The position numbers and the translations under genes were made by a program. Positions 45,371 through 64,000 of a DNA stretch of 64,000 nucleotides are shown piece after piece (the stretch's first letter is position 1; each line of letters begins with the position of its first letter). The DNA comes from Tetragonia tetragonoides. Its lineage: Eukaryota > Streptophyta > Magnoliopsida > Caryophyllales > Aizoaceae. The stretch covers positions 40,484,766 through 40,548,765 of the forward strand of contig CM076147.1 of NCBI GenBank assembly GCA_038025085.1, read 5' to 3'. Below the pieces are notes generated by a model, which was not told where the DNA came from, searched no databases, and saw only the letters and a list, made by a program, of their open reading frames with translations.

Positions 45371-46450
45371 GAGTCTTATTGTTGAGTTAAAATATCGTAA
45401 GTGTACGGTGTAGTTGTAGCTAGCATATGCAAATACGAGTCGATCTTATGAGGATGGGTTTACACAATTATATCACGAACTAGTACTAAATTGACGAACT
45501 AAATTAAAAGAACAACTAATATAAAACATGACACTAATTATGAAAAGGGACATAAGAAAACATAAACAAGTAAAAGATAGTATATTTTAACCAATTACAA
45601 TACAATTGTGTCACCCAATTGGAGTTTAACTAGTAAAACAAACATATAAAATAGTAATTGGTTGCATAGAACGAATAATTGAACAATAAAAGAAAATACT
45701 TACTTGAATGATCGATTAAGGCTGCAATCGTAAACAAAGAGTACGAAGAACAATAACTGGAATTGAGTATTGAACTACTGAAATTAAATTGCTAGAACAA
45801 ATAATAAAACTTTGAAGTTAAAACCCTAAAACTAAATTACGGCTAAACCTAAACCTACTCTAAAACTAAACTAGGCTAAACTATTGTAAAAACGGAACTC
45901 TTGACAAAACCGTGCTTTTATACGCTTGTAAATTGTGATGAATTGGACCACTTGTCTTGAGCCCATACTCTTGCCTTGATTGCTGATTTTTCTTATGCTT
46001 CCCGTAAGTGACTTTCTTGGGCCCAATGATTAGTATGACACATAATCAACTTTGGGCTAATTATTTGATTGATAGCTGCTTCCCTTAATTGTTTCAATCT
46101 GAGCCCAAATAAACTAGGAGAACATTAGGCATAACTCCAGCCAAGTCACGTACTCTCTTATTTGCTCTTTCTTTTTAATCCACTTTCTTGGATTATCTTA
46201 AGTCAAATCTTGTTTGCCTCCAGCTCAATATATTCCTACAAAATTATAACAAATCATTTCAGATATATTATTTATGGACAAAAATAAATAAATAGAGGTA
46301 TTAAAAATGTATAAAAAACGTGCTCAACACGTATGTAATACCAATTTATAGAAAATTGGGATTATTATTTAAAAAGGAAGGGATTATTTATTATGAGTCG
46401 TGACCCTTATTTCACTAAAAAGTGAGCATCGTCTTACCAAAATTATGGTA
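45370..46450. repeat. Unclassified repeat-like segment
   Basis: A start such as 'atcgtaagtgtacgg' with 'gagtcgatcttatgagg' and an end such as 'atattcctacaaaattat' recall a non-autonomous element widespread in plant genomes. No LTRs or inverted repeats could be verified by eye. Confidence 0.3.
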
Positions 46451-46808
46451 AGACCGTCTTAAATAAGTTTATGTAAATTTGAAATGTACACAGGTATATC
46501 TAGCACAATATACCACACTTGCCCAACTCATATTTTTAATCAGGTCAAACTCAACATCATTAATGAGTGTACATTAATGACGTGCCCCCTATAGGCAAAT
46601 CAAGCACCATATACCCAGGTGCATATTTCACGTGTTGAACTATGTCGGCCTTACGTAGCAATTCATCTCCATTTGGCATTATAATTCTTTAACTAGCCGT
46701 CCGATGCACGAAATGTTTCAACTTTTCTTTTTTAAAAAAAAATTAATGTTTTCAGATGGGTTTCATTTTTTCTAACTTTGTTGTAAAAAAATAATTTAAT
46801 TTTTTGGT

Positions 46809-47117
46809 GTTTTTTTTTTTTTTAGGAAAACTTGTGACACTTATATTGCATATTTGTCCATACGAACATACGGAGTTACATCATTCGGCATACATCCCCA
46901 CCAAACTTTCTCTGTGTCACTAATACTGACTCTAGCGAGGTGATGAGCAACAGAGTTACCATCCCTCTTAACATGACTCCAAGCTAAAGACTCGAAAAAA
47001 TATCTACTAGCTATAATATCTTCTAAGACAACATCGAGATCATCATAAGACACCACACCATTTAACAAACGAGTAATTAAAGATAGATTATCTGACTCAA
47101 AAATAACCTTGACAGTT
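46809..47117 (-). mobile_element. 5'-truncated LINE fragment (RNase H-like domain) inside Helitron F
   Basis: On the minus strand the reading frame gives VIFESDNLSLITRLLNG, then FESLAWSHVKRDGNSVAHHL. This is the RNase H-like domain common at the C-terminus of plant LINE polyproteins (the ESD acidic residue and the HVKR..NSVAH motif). It ends in an A-rich tail (poly-T on the plus strand, ~46810-46823). Copy D is uninterrupted at the same point ('ttttttggtgctaattttgtg'), which defines the insertion. Confidence 0.75.
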
Positions 47118-47639
47118 AATTTTGTGATTAACTGGTAAATAAAACTGAAACACCGCCAAGGCGGAATTTGGAGAGATTCATTCGCAACGTGACTCTTAAT
47201 TTATTAAGGGCAAATATTAAAATGTTGAGGGGAGCGTACCCTCAAATCATAGTAATATTCATTCACGGGCCATATATTATCCCTTGACAAAAAATAAAAA
47301 TGAAAAAAAATTAATTAACTTGTGGAGCCTCTATAAAATTTAAAGGTATTTAACCCTAAATGATATTGTTTGTTGCATTATATTTCTACTTATTATGATT
47401 AGTCATACTATAAACTTTGATCTAGAGTGCTTAAGAATCGATTATTAGCCTTTTATTAACAAATTTGAGAAACTCTGTTATAAAGTTCTTCTACCACAGA
47501 TAGTAGACAATGGATCGAAATCAACTAAGTACATCATGAAAAAAATTTGGATGGCTCATATCCCATGTCTCAGAGCCTAGCGAGCGCCATGTCCTTAGCG
47601 CACATGTCCCATGTGTCCATGGGTGAAATTGGAGTCCGG

Positions 47640-49140
47640 GGACTCGAATGACCGTCCTGAAGTCTATAATCCAAGCACATGTCCCATTCTTCTTTCGTGA
47701 CGATAGACCCCCCGGAGAACTTTGAGCAAAAACGAAAACCAGGCCCCGGAAAACCGAAAATCAAAGGCTATAATCCACGTTTCTTGGGCTTTCGGGAGGC
47801 CCCGAAACGAAAGTGGATATTTTCACATCACATTGCACAGGACACCCTTAAGTAATATAAAAGGCCCCCCAGGTACATTATCGGGTCCATAATAGGCTTG
47901 TAAGGACGTTTTTATGGGACACCATTGTAAGGGCCAGAACATCGAATGCATGGGTGATATCAAAGTTTGGGGATGCGGATGACCCTGCCGCGGGAACCGA
48001 GGGTCCTCTAGGATCATGATAGACCCCCTGGAGAAGTTTGGGCAAGAATAAATCTCGGGCACATGTAAGCCGAAAACGAAGGCTATAATCCGCGTTTTTG
48101 GGCTTACAGGAGCCCCCGGAACGAAGGTGGAAAGTTTCACACCACATCGCACGAAACACCCCTAAGGGACATGGGAGTGCCTCGGGATCCATTATCGGGT
48201 CCCTAATAGGCTTGTAAGGGGGTTTTTACAGGACACCAATGTAAGGGCCGGAACATCGAATGCATGGGTAATATCGAAGTTTGGGGATCCGGATGACCCT
48301 CCCGGGCCATCGAGGGTCCTCTAGGGTCATGATAGACCACCCACAAAAGTTTGGGCAAAAATGACACCCAGGCCCCCGGAAGCCGAAAACGAAGGCTATA
48401 ATCCACTCTTTTGGGCTTCTGGGAGGCCCAGCCCAGGAACGAAGGTGGAAATTTTTGCACCACATCGCACGGAATAGACCTAGCCCCTATGGGACATGGG
48501 AGGCTCAGGTCACATATCCGGTCTGTGATAGGCTTATAAGGGCGTTTTACGGGATACTGGTGTAAGAGCTATATCAAAGTTTGGAGATCCGGATGACCCT
48601 CCCGGAGCACCGAGGGTCCTCTAGGTCATGATAGATCCCCTGAAAAAGTTTGGGCTAAAATGACGCCCGGGTCTCGAAAAGCCAAAAACGAAGGCTATAA
48701 TCCATGTTTTTTGGGCTTTTGGGAGGCCTCGGAACGAAGGTGAATATTGCCGCACCACATCGCACGGAACTCCCCTAAGGGAAATGGGAGGCCATTAGGG
48801 TTGCTAATCCATTCCCTGATAGGTTTGGAAGGGCATTTAACTGGACACTGGTGTGTAAGAATCGGAACACCAAAGGCATGGGTGATATCAAAGTTCAGGG
48901 ATCCAAAATGACCCTCTCGGGGTACCGAGGGTCCATTAGGGTCATGGACTCATGGTAGACCCCCAGATAAGTTTGGGCTAAAATGACAATCGAGCCTCGA
49001 AAACGCATGCTATAATCCACGCTTTTTGAGCTTACGGGACGCCCTGGAATAAAGGTGGATATTTTCGCACCACATCGCACGGGACGCCTCTACGGGACAT
49101 GTGAGGCCCCCAGGGTAGGTTAGCGGATTCTTGGTAAGTT
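47640..49140 (-). repeat. Tandem array of Helitron copy F, ~5 monomers
   Basis: Anchors 'gtaagggccagaac', 'gtaagggccggaac', 'gtgtaagagc' and 'gtgtaagaatcgg' lie at about 47928, 48241, 48561 and 48853. Spacing is ~290-320 bp. Confidence 0.85.
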
Positions 49141-49217
49141 TGAAGGCCTCTTGCTCCATGAAGGCTAATCCATAGTTTTTGGGTACCAAATAAGGCTCCC
49201 CACCATGTTGTGGTGAA

Positions 49218-49602
49218 CTTAAGTGGGCAGAAGAGAAACTCTAACTAATGTAAGTGAACTTATTCCTGGAACGAAATGCAAACTGACAAAGTTGCAGGTA
49301 GTGAAAAATATTTCTAGATATAATTGGGAGAGGGATTCTAAAAAAAAATCAAGGTAATAGTATCAGTGTGGATAAATAGAAACATTTCCTAACTCCTGGC
49401 ATAATTAAATTCACATTAGTAGTATCTCAAGAAGTATGTACCCAGGGAGGAGTCTGAGGGATTCAAATATACTCAGCCTTACCTCTAGCTGTTCGACATT
49501 GCAAGACGACTAAATATAATGGCCACATCTTGCAATAGTGCACTCTTGTGCTTCAAAACTCGTGAATTTACGGGATAAGTAGTCATCTTGAATAAGGGAA
49601 AG
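49218..49602. repeat. Segment homologous to the MLO intron region 60838-61190
   Basis: Shared ordered words: 'agaagagaaactctaac', 'atgcaaactgacaaa', 'ttgcaggtagtg', 'gtaatagtatcagtgtg', 'agactaaatataatggcc' and 'gggaaagata'. Both contain 'cagccttacc', a word I associate with plant SINE bodies. The segment abuts the broken Helitron F. Confidence 0.75.
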
Positions 49603-49848
49603 ATAGGTATTGAAGAGAGAATTTATATCCGAAAATCGTGAGGTATTTCACAATTATACAAGGTAAAATGTAGCCATTAGGCTAATACACCTTACTGAGC
49701 AATATAGAAAATTAGAATCAAAATAAAAGAACTGCCTAAACTATAGTGCACAGAAAAAGTGACAAACAAATATTTCAGGTACCTGCAGCTTCAAATGCAA
49801 TGAGGCTAGCTACACATGCGTATTCATCCCAGTGAGTGTGTTCGATGG

Positions 49849-50844
49849 GGAGTATAACGTTCTCTACCGCACCAGTACTCACTTGTTGCCAGGAGTGTAT
49901 CCCAGTGAGTACTTCTTTTGCTCCTTCCGAAAATAACTAAGTATTTATCAAGTCAATATCTTCACATGAGTAGGTCAGCAGTTCTGTCCATAAAGACGCC
50001 ACATTGAATTTTTCAAGAACCCTAGAGTAATCTCAGAAGTGATAGATATTTTGCCAATTTTAGGAGCATGAACGATAAAGGTGAGTAGACCCCAAAACAC
50101 CCAAGCTAATAAAATCCAATTCAGAACAATATCTTACTACATCGGGTAAACTAATTTGAGTAAGAAGCTCATCTTTCAGATCCAAACCAACAATAAAAAT
50201 CTTTGAATATGAGTCTTGAACCAACCAGTACAATGAATTGTTGCAAAATTTACCAATCGTTGCTTTGCTGACCCTAATAGTTACCTGATCTATTTGGAAA
50301 TCGAATTGAGGCCCTTGAATTGTAAATAACTAAATATGAATATAACCTCCAGCAATTGATATTATTTTGTAGTCCTTCGAATATTAATTGGAAGTCACCG
50401 CCAACTGCTTGACAGAAATTAACCGCTTATGATTGGTAACAGAATTCACTAGATGAATACTCAGAATTCCGAGCTCCTTGCAATAAAAATAGAAAATTCC
50501 TCGGTAAGCTCCAATTAATATTTGATCTAACTCAAACGAATAGAAGGTGGTAGATGGGCGTTTGTCATCCATCAGTATGCAGGTGAAACTTAATACCATA
50601 TCAATCAGTAGAAGATTGTTGGAGTTGGTTTCCGTTGAACGTCTGAGTATTCAGCAAATTCATGGCTCGTAATGTGTATTTTGAGATCTAACACGACACG
50701 AACCAACACAACACACTACGACCTATTTGACAGTTCTAGTTGAGAGAGATAGAGGTGAAGATATGGGAGAAGAGGGACCAACGATATCTAAGATTTCAAG
50801 GGCAAAAAAAGGGTTTAAAGAAACGGGTATATTCTCGAAACAAA
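49849..50844 (-). pseudogene. F-box-associated-domain pseudogene, unit 1 of a tandem duplication
   Basis: Minus-strand reading around 50600-49990 gives fragments typical of F-box-associated domains: CILMDDKRPSTTFYSFEL, NNSLYWLVQDSYSKIFIVG and DLKDELLTQISLPDVVRY. Stops and frame changes fall between them and the N-terminal F-box is missing. The ~997-bp unit is followed directly by a second copy starting with the same 'gttcgatggggagtataacg' words. Confidence 0.7.
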
Positions 50845-52083
50845 TGTTCGATGGGGAGTATAACGTTCTCTACAGCACCAGTAGTCACTTCTTGCCAGAA
50901 GAATCTGGAGTGTATACCAGTGAGTACTTCTTTTGCTCCTTCCGGAAATAACTAAGTATTCATCAAGTCAAGATCTTCACATGAGTAGGTCAGCAGTTCT
51001 GTCCATAAAGACGCCACATTGAATTTTGCAGGAACCCTAGAGTAATCTCAGAAGTGATAGATATTTTGCCTATTTTAGAAGCATGAACGATAAAGGTGAG
51101 TAGACCCCAAAACACCCAAGCTAATAAAATCCAATTCAGAACAATATCTTACTACATCGGGTAAACTAATTTGAGTAAGAAGCTCATCTTTCAGATCCAA
51201 ACCAATAATCAAAATCTTTGAATATGAGTCTTGAACCAACCAGTAAAATGGATTGTTTCAAAATTTACCAATCGTTGCTTTGCTGGCCCTAATAGTTATC
51301 TTATCTATTTGGAAATCGAATTGAGGCCCTTGAACTGTAAATAACTAAATATGAATATAACCTCCAACAATTAATATTATTTTTTAGTCCTTCGAATGAC
51401 TGTCATACCCAAATCCATGGAAGTCACCGCTATCTGCTCAACAGAAATTACCAGCTTACGATTGGTAACAACTCTTTGCAATAAAAATAAAAAGTTCCTC
51501 GATAAAGTCCAATAATATTTGATCTAACTCAAACGAATAAAAGGTGGTAGATGAGCGTTTGTCATCCATCAGTATGTAGGTGAAACATAATACCGTATTA
51601 ATCAGTAGAAGATTGTTGGAGTTGGTTTCCATTGAACGTCTGAGTGTTCAGCAAATTCAGGGCTCGTAATTAGGCCTGACAATAGCTGACCCGACCTGAT
51701 AACCCGACCTGAAGTTACTGAGAGAAATCCGAACCCGACCCAACCCGACCTGCTCTTGACCCGAACTCGACCTGATTCTATTTTTTCGCATAAAAAGTCA
51801 TTTCCTATCATTTTACATCATTTTTTGATGATTTTTACCATTGACCCGAAATCGACCCGATGTATAACCCAAACCCGACCTGTTAACCCGAATTGTCAGG
51901 CCTACTCGTAATGTGTATTTTGAGATATAACACGACACAACCCAACACAACCAAACACAATGTATTTGGCAGCTCTAGTTGAGAGAGGTAGAGGTGAAGA
52001 GATGGGAGAAGAGGGGCCAAGGGTATCTAAGATTTCAAGGGCAAGAAAAAGGTTTAAAGAAACAGTATATTTCCGAAACAAAT
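50845..52083 (-). pseudogene. F-box-associated-domain pseudogene, unit 2 (with inserted hAT MITE)
   Basis: This unit is collinear with unit 1 from 'gttcgatggggag' to 'cgaaacaaat'. It carries further small deletions, for example around 51470 where ~15-20 bases present in unit 1 near 50450 are missing. After removing the 234-bp MITE and one target copy it is ~997 bp, the same length as unit 1. Confidence 0.7.
51671..51904. mobile_element. 234-bp hAT-type MITE with perfect ends and target duplication
   Basis: Perfect 13-bp terminal inverted repeats TAGGCCTGACAAT are flanked by 8-bp CTCGTAAT duplications at 51663-51670 and 51905-51912. The subterminal regions are rich in 'acccgacc' (GGGTCGGGT inverted). 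The duplicate unit at ~50664-50671 keeps a single CTCGTAAT, the empty site. Confidence 0.95.
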
Positions 52084-54480
52084 GTGAAGTGGGTCGGGTC
52101 CACAAACGGGCCTTCAGAGAATCTGGGTCAAGGTTGACCACATTTTCTGTTTCCGAAAAGCCTTTACATTATTGGTCTGCTTTGGTTTCTCATTAGAAAT
52201 GGGGTCAGGATTAATTTTAAATCAAGGCACCAGATGCAATCACGACTGATATTTATGAAAAAAAAGTAAGCTACCAAAAGTAATCGGAATTGTTTAACGT
52301 AAATTTGAAATTACTAAACGCAAATACTTTTGGTCCATTATTTCCCAAAATACCCTTTTGGTTGAAACAAATCTCTCTCTCCACTTAACTATTCTTTTAC
52401 CTCTCCGATTACAATATTGTCTTACCAATTCATCGTCAATGATTAAATTAATCACCATACATTTTTTTAAAACATGAATAACACTTATACTCATGTAAAA
52501 GAGTAATTGTTCTGTCCATAAATCTTCTATTGTGGCCTTTTCTTTTGGTTTGAGTTGGATTTGTGCCATTTAAGCAGTTTTTTTTTTTTTGTGTGAATGG
52601 CGGCTAGGTTGCAACGAGGCTGGTGAGCGAGGTCTAAGCATCAAGGTCCTCGGTGAAACTTGTAGATGCATCAGTCAAACAGAGAGAGGAGGTAGCAGGT
52701 TGGTCGAGTTGGGCTCTCTCGTTGGGCATTCAAGGATACCTTTTCTGCGACCGCAAAGGAACTGGAGCGGGCGGGATGTTTTCTGGCAGTTCTTGGATTG
52801 AAAACATAACCAACTAATTCTTATAATCACACAATCAAATCATGTATTGTTGAAACAACCTCACTCCTTAATCCTTATGATTGAAAACTACTCCATTTTC
52901 CTTAACTATTTATGGTACCAAAGATACTGAAAATCAAGTTTGAATATCAGAAATTATTGAGTTTGTGAGATGATGATATGGGGAGGGTCGTATATGTATT
53001 AGTTGATAATCAATTGAGTTTAATCACATGAGTTTTGTATGTACATATACAATTTTAAATGAGTAACCCGGTGATTCATGAAATGTTTCTTTGGGTAATT
53101 GATCAAATCCCAATGCTACAACTTCCCTGATGGTGATTTTGGAGGTTGAGAGAGAAAAGGGGAGGGGGAGACGAGTGGGAGGGGGATGGTGTATAATATA
53201 AAGGGTATTTACAGTGAAAAAAATTTGCATTTAGTAATTCAAGATTTAGGTTTAGCAATCTCCAAAGTAATTGTAGGGGACATCTAACAAAACGGTCCCA
53301 TTAACAAGTTACCCGGATAACTTCTTAAAAAGGACAACTTTATTATTTTAAGCTCAATCTATTAATTATGTGTTTAAAATTAAATACAATAGTCTCATTA
53401 ATTATACTTTACATAGTCCCAAGGATAACGAGAAAGGCAATTTTTTGGAAAGGATCCATTGTTTAATTTTGCCCAATAACTGCTCTTCTTCCAAAATTTC
53501 CCCAACCTCCCTAATTACAACTTCTTCCACCACCTCCATCGCTCTCCCTTGCCGTCCCATCATCATCGTTTTTCTGGCGTTGGACAAGTTAAGCCCAATT
53601 CATCAATAAATGGGTCAAATCTTTAAGGTTAGGTGTTTGTGTATTCCATTTGATTATAGATTAAATTTTAGGAACACCCATTCCACTCAAAAGTGAGATG
53701 CCGAGACTTTAAAAATGACAATGCCAACCTGGTTGGAATCTTTAAAGAATGCAACTTGTCCAATGAAGAGATTTACCTTCCAGGGAAAAACAAAGAGCAA
53801 GGTAAGCAGGTAACAGAGCTTGTAAAATATATATACACCCCAAGTTGCAAGAACATGAACCATCCAAAAACAAACTCAAACATTCTGATCTATGAGGGTG
53901 TAAAACACACTGCAGTAGGAATTAGTTAATACATAAGCATTCATCCACCATCTGAAGCATATTTCTTGGGCGATCAGTAGCTATGCACTTTAACAATCTT
54001 AGCATAATGAAAATGACACAGTTTCCCGAAATTCGGACGTGCTTCAGAAAAATTAACACTCTTTTCCTCCATATCGAATCAGAGTCCGATATAGATAAAG
54101 ATCAACCCACTCTCAGTTGCAATCCTACGTAATATCACAAGCATTCCCTAGTTCTTACATTGACATCTCTATTCAACAATTAATAAGATATAGAAAGTTG
54201 TATTTATCATCCTTGATGTGTACAGTTCAACCACCTGAAGACAGCAGCAGAATTCTGAGATACAAGATTTCTTCTCAACTGAAAACATACTTACAGTGAA
54301 ACATCTCATATAATTAAAAAGAAACCTCTCAACATTGTTCCATTCAGCAGTCTCCAACTTTTCATCCAACAACATCAAACACCTTGCACCAAACCAACTC
54401 AATTCATTGGGAACCGAACAAGTCCTAATCGTTACAAGCACGTATCTCCTTAAGTCACACAGTTTGAATGACTTTTGAAT
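52084..54480. other. Intergenic sequence without recognised genes
   Basis: AT-rich sequence with scattered short ORFs of no recognisable family. 53690-53930 is open on the plus strand for 78 codons but lacks homology I know. No clear repeats were seen. Confidence 0.4.
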
Positions 54481-54489
54481 ATAGACAGT

Positions 54490-54595
54490 AAAAACTTACA
54501 GTATCTGCACACCTTGCAACACTATTATATATTCTGCCTTGTAAAAGCCTTCTACAGCCAGGAAAAGGTCTCTGCTGTGAAACCAAGCAACATCA
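54490..54595 (+). promoter_or_regulatory. TATA-containing promoter/5' UTR of the cysteine-rich peptide gene
   Basis: 'acagtatctgcacacc', a TATATAT box (54525-54531) and 'ttctgccttg' match 41481-41577 upstream of the paralog. The box is ~65 bp before the ATG. Confidence 0.7.
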
Positions 54596-55078
54596 ATGGG
54601 TTCACCACCAATAAGCCTCTATTTTTATTTCTCTCTGCTACTCTCCCTATGCATAAACCTGTCCTACGCTCACAGGCCATCGCATCTCTCCACTGTCCAG
54701 CAAAAGGCTCAAATCCCAGCACCTATACGTGTTCGTGAACGGGGTTGTTGTTGGACCAACGATGATTGCAAACCTTGCCACGGTCAGAAGATCAGATGTT
54801 GCGCCGCTATTGGTATTTGTAGCACTTGCGAAAGCAAATTTGATTCAGACTTAATCCAAGGGAATGTTAGGGGAGCCAGCAACCCGATGGATCCAGATTG
54901 GGTTCTTGGCCACCAAGAATTTGTCGGGTTAGTAGGTGAGCGTGATCCGGATGACCATGGGGCAATCCGTCCAGAGAAACTGTCAAGGGAGGTAAGTGGA
55001 CAGGAGTATAGAGAAACTGCACTTCCAGATTGGTCAGCTCAGCAGCTGAGCAGTGCTAAGGAAGAGACGATCCATTGA
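54596..55078 (+). CDS. Secreted cysteine-rich peptide precursor (160 aa), paralog of the 41.6-kb gene
   Basis: A single-exon ORF. Residues 1-26 form a signal peptide (MGSPPISLYFYFSLLLSLC, probable cleavage after SYA). After a short linker there is a compact block of eight cysteines, CCWTNDDCKPCHGQKIRCC followed by AAIGICSTC, spaced C-C-x5-C-x2-C-x6-C-C-x5-C-x2-C. The C-terminal part holds one copy of the unit amplified in the paralog (GERDPDDHGAIRPEKLS) and ends ALPDWSAQQLSSAKEETIH. The two genes share signal peptide, linker, promoter and tail. One has gained or kept the cysteine block, the other amplified the acidic-proline unit. I do not recognise the family. Secretion to the apoplast is the only confident prediction; a signalling or defence peptide is possible but unsupported. 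Confidence 0.75.
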   Translation: MGSPPISLYFYFSLLLSLCINLSYAHRPSHLSTVQQKAQIPAPIRVRERGCCWTNDDCKPCHGQKIRCCAAIGICSTCESKFDSDLIQGNVRGASNPMDPDWVLGHQEFVGLVGERDPDDHGAIRPEKLSREVSGQEYRETALPDWSAQQLSSAKEETIH

Positions 55079-55579
55079 ATCTTCATCTGCTGAAAATAAA
55101 ATCCATTAAGACTTCATAATATGAAATGTATGTGTTATTAGACAATATGGCAATGCAACTTTCATAAGCCAGTCCTGTCCTGTTGGGAAATAATAAGAAA
55201 ATAAAAGCAGCATAGAATTATCAGAAACGAAAGAGGCTACTGTAGTTACAAAGTTCCATACAGGCAAATCAGCATTTCTCTGGACTTCTGTTAATTCACT
55301 GAAGTGGCAGTTCATGACAAAAGAAAAGACTCTGGAAGATCTAAATAGATAGTTGGGATCTGTAGAAAAGAAAAAAGGGAAATCTTTGGTTCTGTATGAT
55401 TCCTGATCATCTGTTAGCAGGTCACTACTATATTACAATATCACGTCGAGAAACGACATACAGATTCATTTGTTCTATAAACCGTGTCACAATCTATAAT
55501 TAGAATACTTCTCTACATATTCTGTCAAAAACACTACACAATGGCCTAGACTTTCAATTTAATTGCTCTTGCCTTTAGA

Positions 55580-63721
<8,142 letters not shown>

Positions 63722-64000
63722 CTGAAATAAAGAACAAGAGCAGGAAAAAGCACCATCAGCTTGTAGCGAAAGAAGCTCAAAGCCTCAAACAAAAGGTCGT
63801 TGTTCATTTACTTCCAATCAACAAACATGGTAAATTATCAGGGCAATATATCCAGGAAGCTTCCAAAATCATAATATCAAAGGGACTTTAGACAATCAGA
63901 CCACGTACATAAATCAGTTTCTGTGCTCAGATTATTAGTCAGCAGAAATGTCAGAAAATATTAGCAAAGTATGAAGGGTTTCATAACAAGTTTCCTTTAT

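Larger units (their letters stand above)
46693..49217 (-). mobile_element. Helitron-like copy F, 3' end plus array (5' part lost)
   Basis: On the minus strand it ends CGTGCATCGGACGGCTAG at 46693, followed by T; the CCGT/ACGG inverted words are a partly preserved 3' hairpin. 47100-47640 matches 13700-14280 of copy D. Five monomers follow (47640-49140) and the start of the 'ggctccccaccatg' module. The element then breaks off at ~49217 against a segment resembling an MLO intron. A LINE fragment is inserted at 46809-47117. Confidence 0.75.

Overview
The window is nuclear DNA of a flowering plant, most likely a eudicot. The genes are split by many spliceosomal introns and belong to land-plant families (PLS-class PPR, MLO, SDE5-like, F-box). 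The space between them is full of plant-type transposons (Helitron, hAT, Stowaway, CACTA-like, SINE, LINE). I cannot name the species.

Genes, left to right: (i) 5379-8451 (+), the 3' part of a conserved coiled-coil protein gene whose 5' exons are not visible; (ii) 11557-13299 (-), an intact intronless PPR gene; (iii) 16640-24937 (+), a complete ten-exon choline-transporter-like gene (CTL1/CHER1 type, 696 aa); (iv) 38201-30927 (-), an SDE5-like gene of the small-RNA silencing pathway with an apparent 1-bp frameshift near its 3' end; (v) 41578-42075 (+), a broken secreted-peptide gene with 16-residue repeats, paralogous to an intact cysteine-rich secreted-peptide gene at 54596-55078 (+); (vi) 44321-43114 (-), a broken F-box gene; (vii) 49849-52083, a tandemly duplicated F-box-associated-domain pseudogene; (viii) 63721-55580 (-), fourteen exons of an MLO gene whose first exon(s) lie beyond the right edge.

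The main repetitive component is one family of non-autonomous Helitron-like elements. Its termini are TC...CTAG, inserted between A and T, and its centre is a variable tandem array of ~305-315 bp GC-rich monomers. Copies or fragments occur at 1-4755, 9830-11330, 13592-15930, 25701-30758 and 46693-49217. A very divergent relative of the monomer lies inside an SDE5 intron (33490-34470). The complete copy at 25701-30758 has an array organised as a ~630-bp dimer, like a satellite higher-order repeat.

Other mobile DNA includes three hAT-type elements with 8-bp target duplications (7726-8078, 9361-9815, 51671-51904), a Stowaway element hosting one of them, a tRNA-derived SINE with a near-perfect target duplication (32733-32891), and a 5'-truncated LINE inside a Helitron. 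The least familiar coding item is the pair of secreted-peptide genes, which I cannot place in a named family. Four GC-AG introns, two each in the CTL1 and MLO genes, are also unusual for so few genes.
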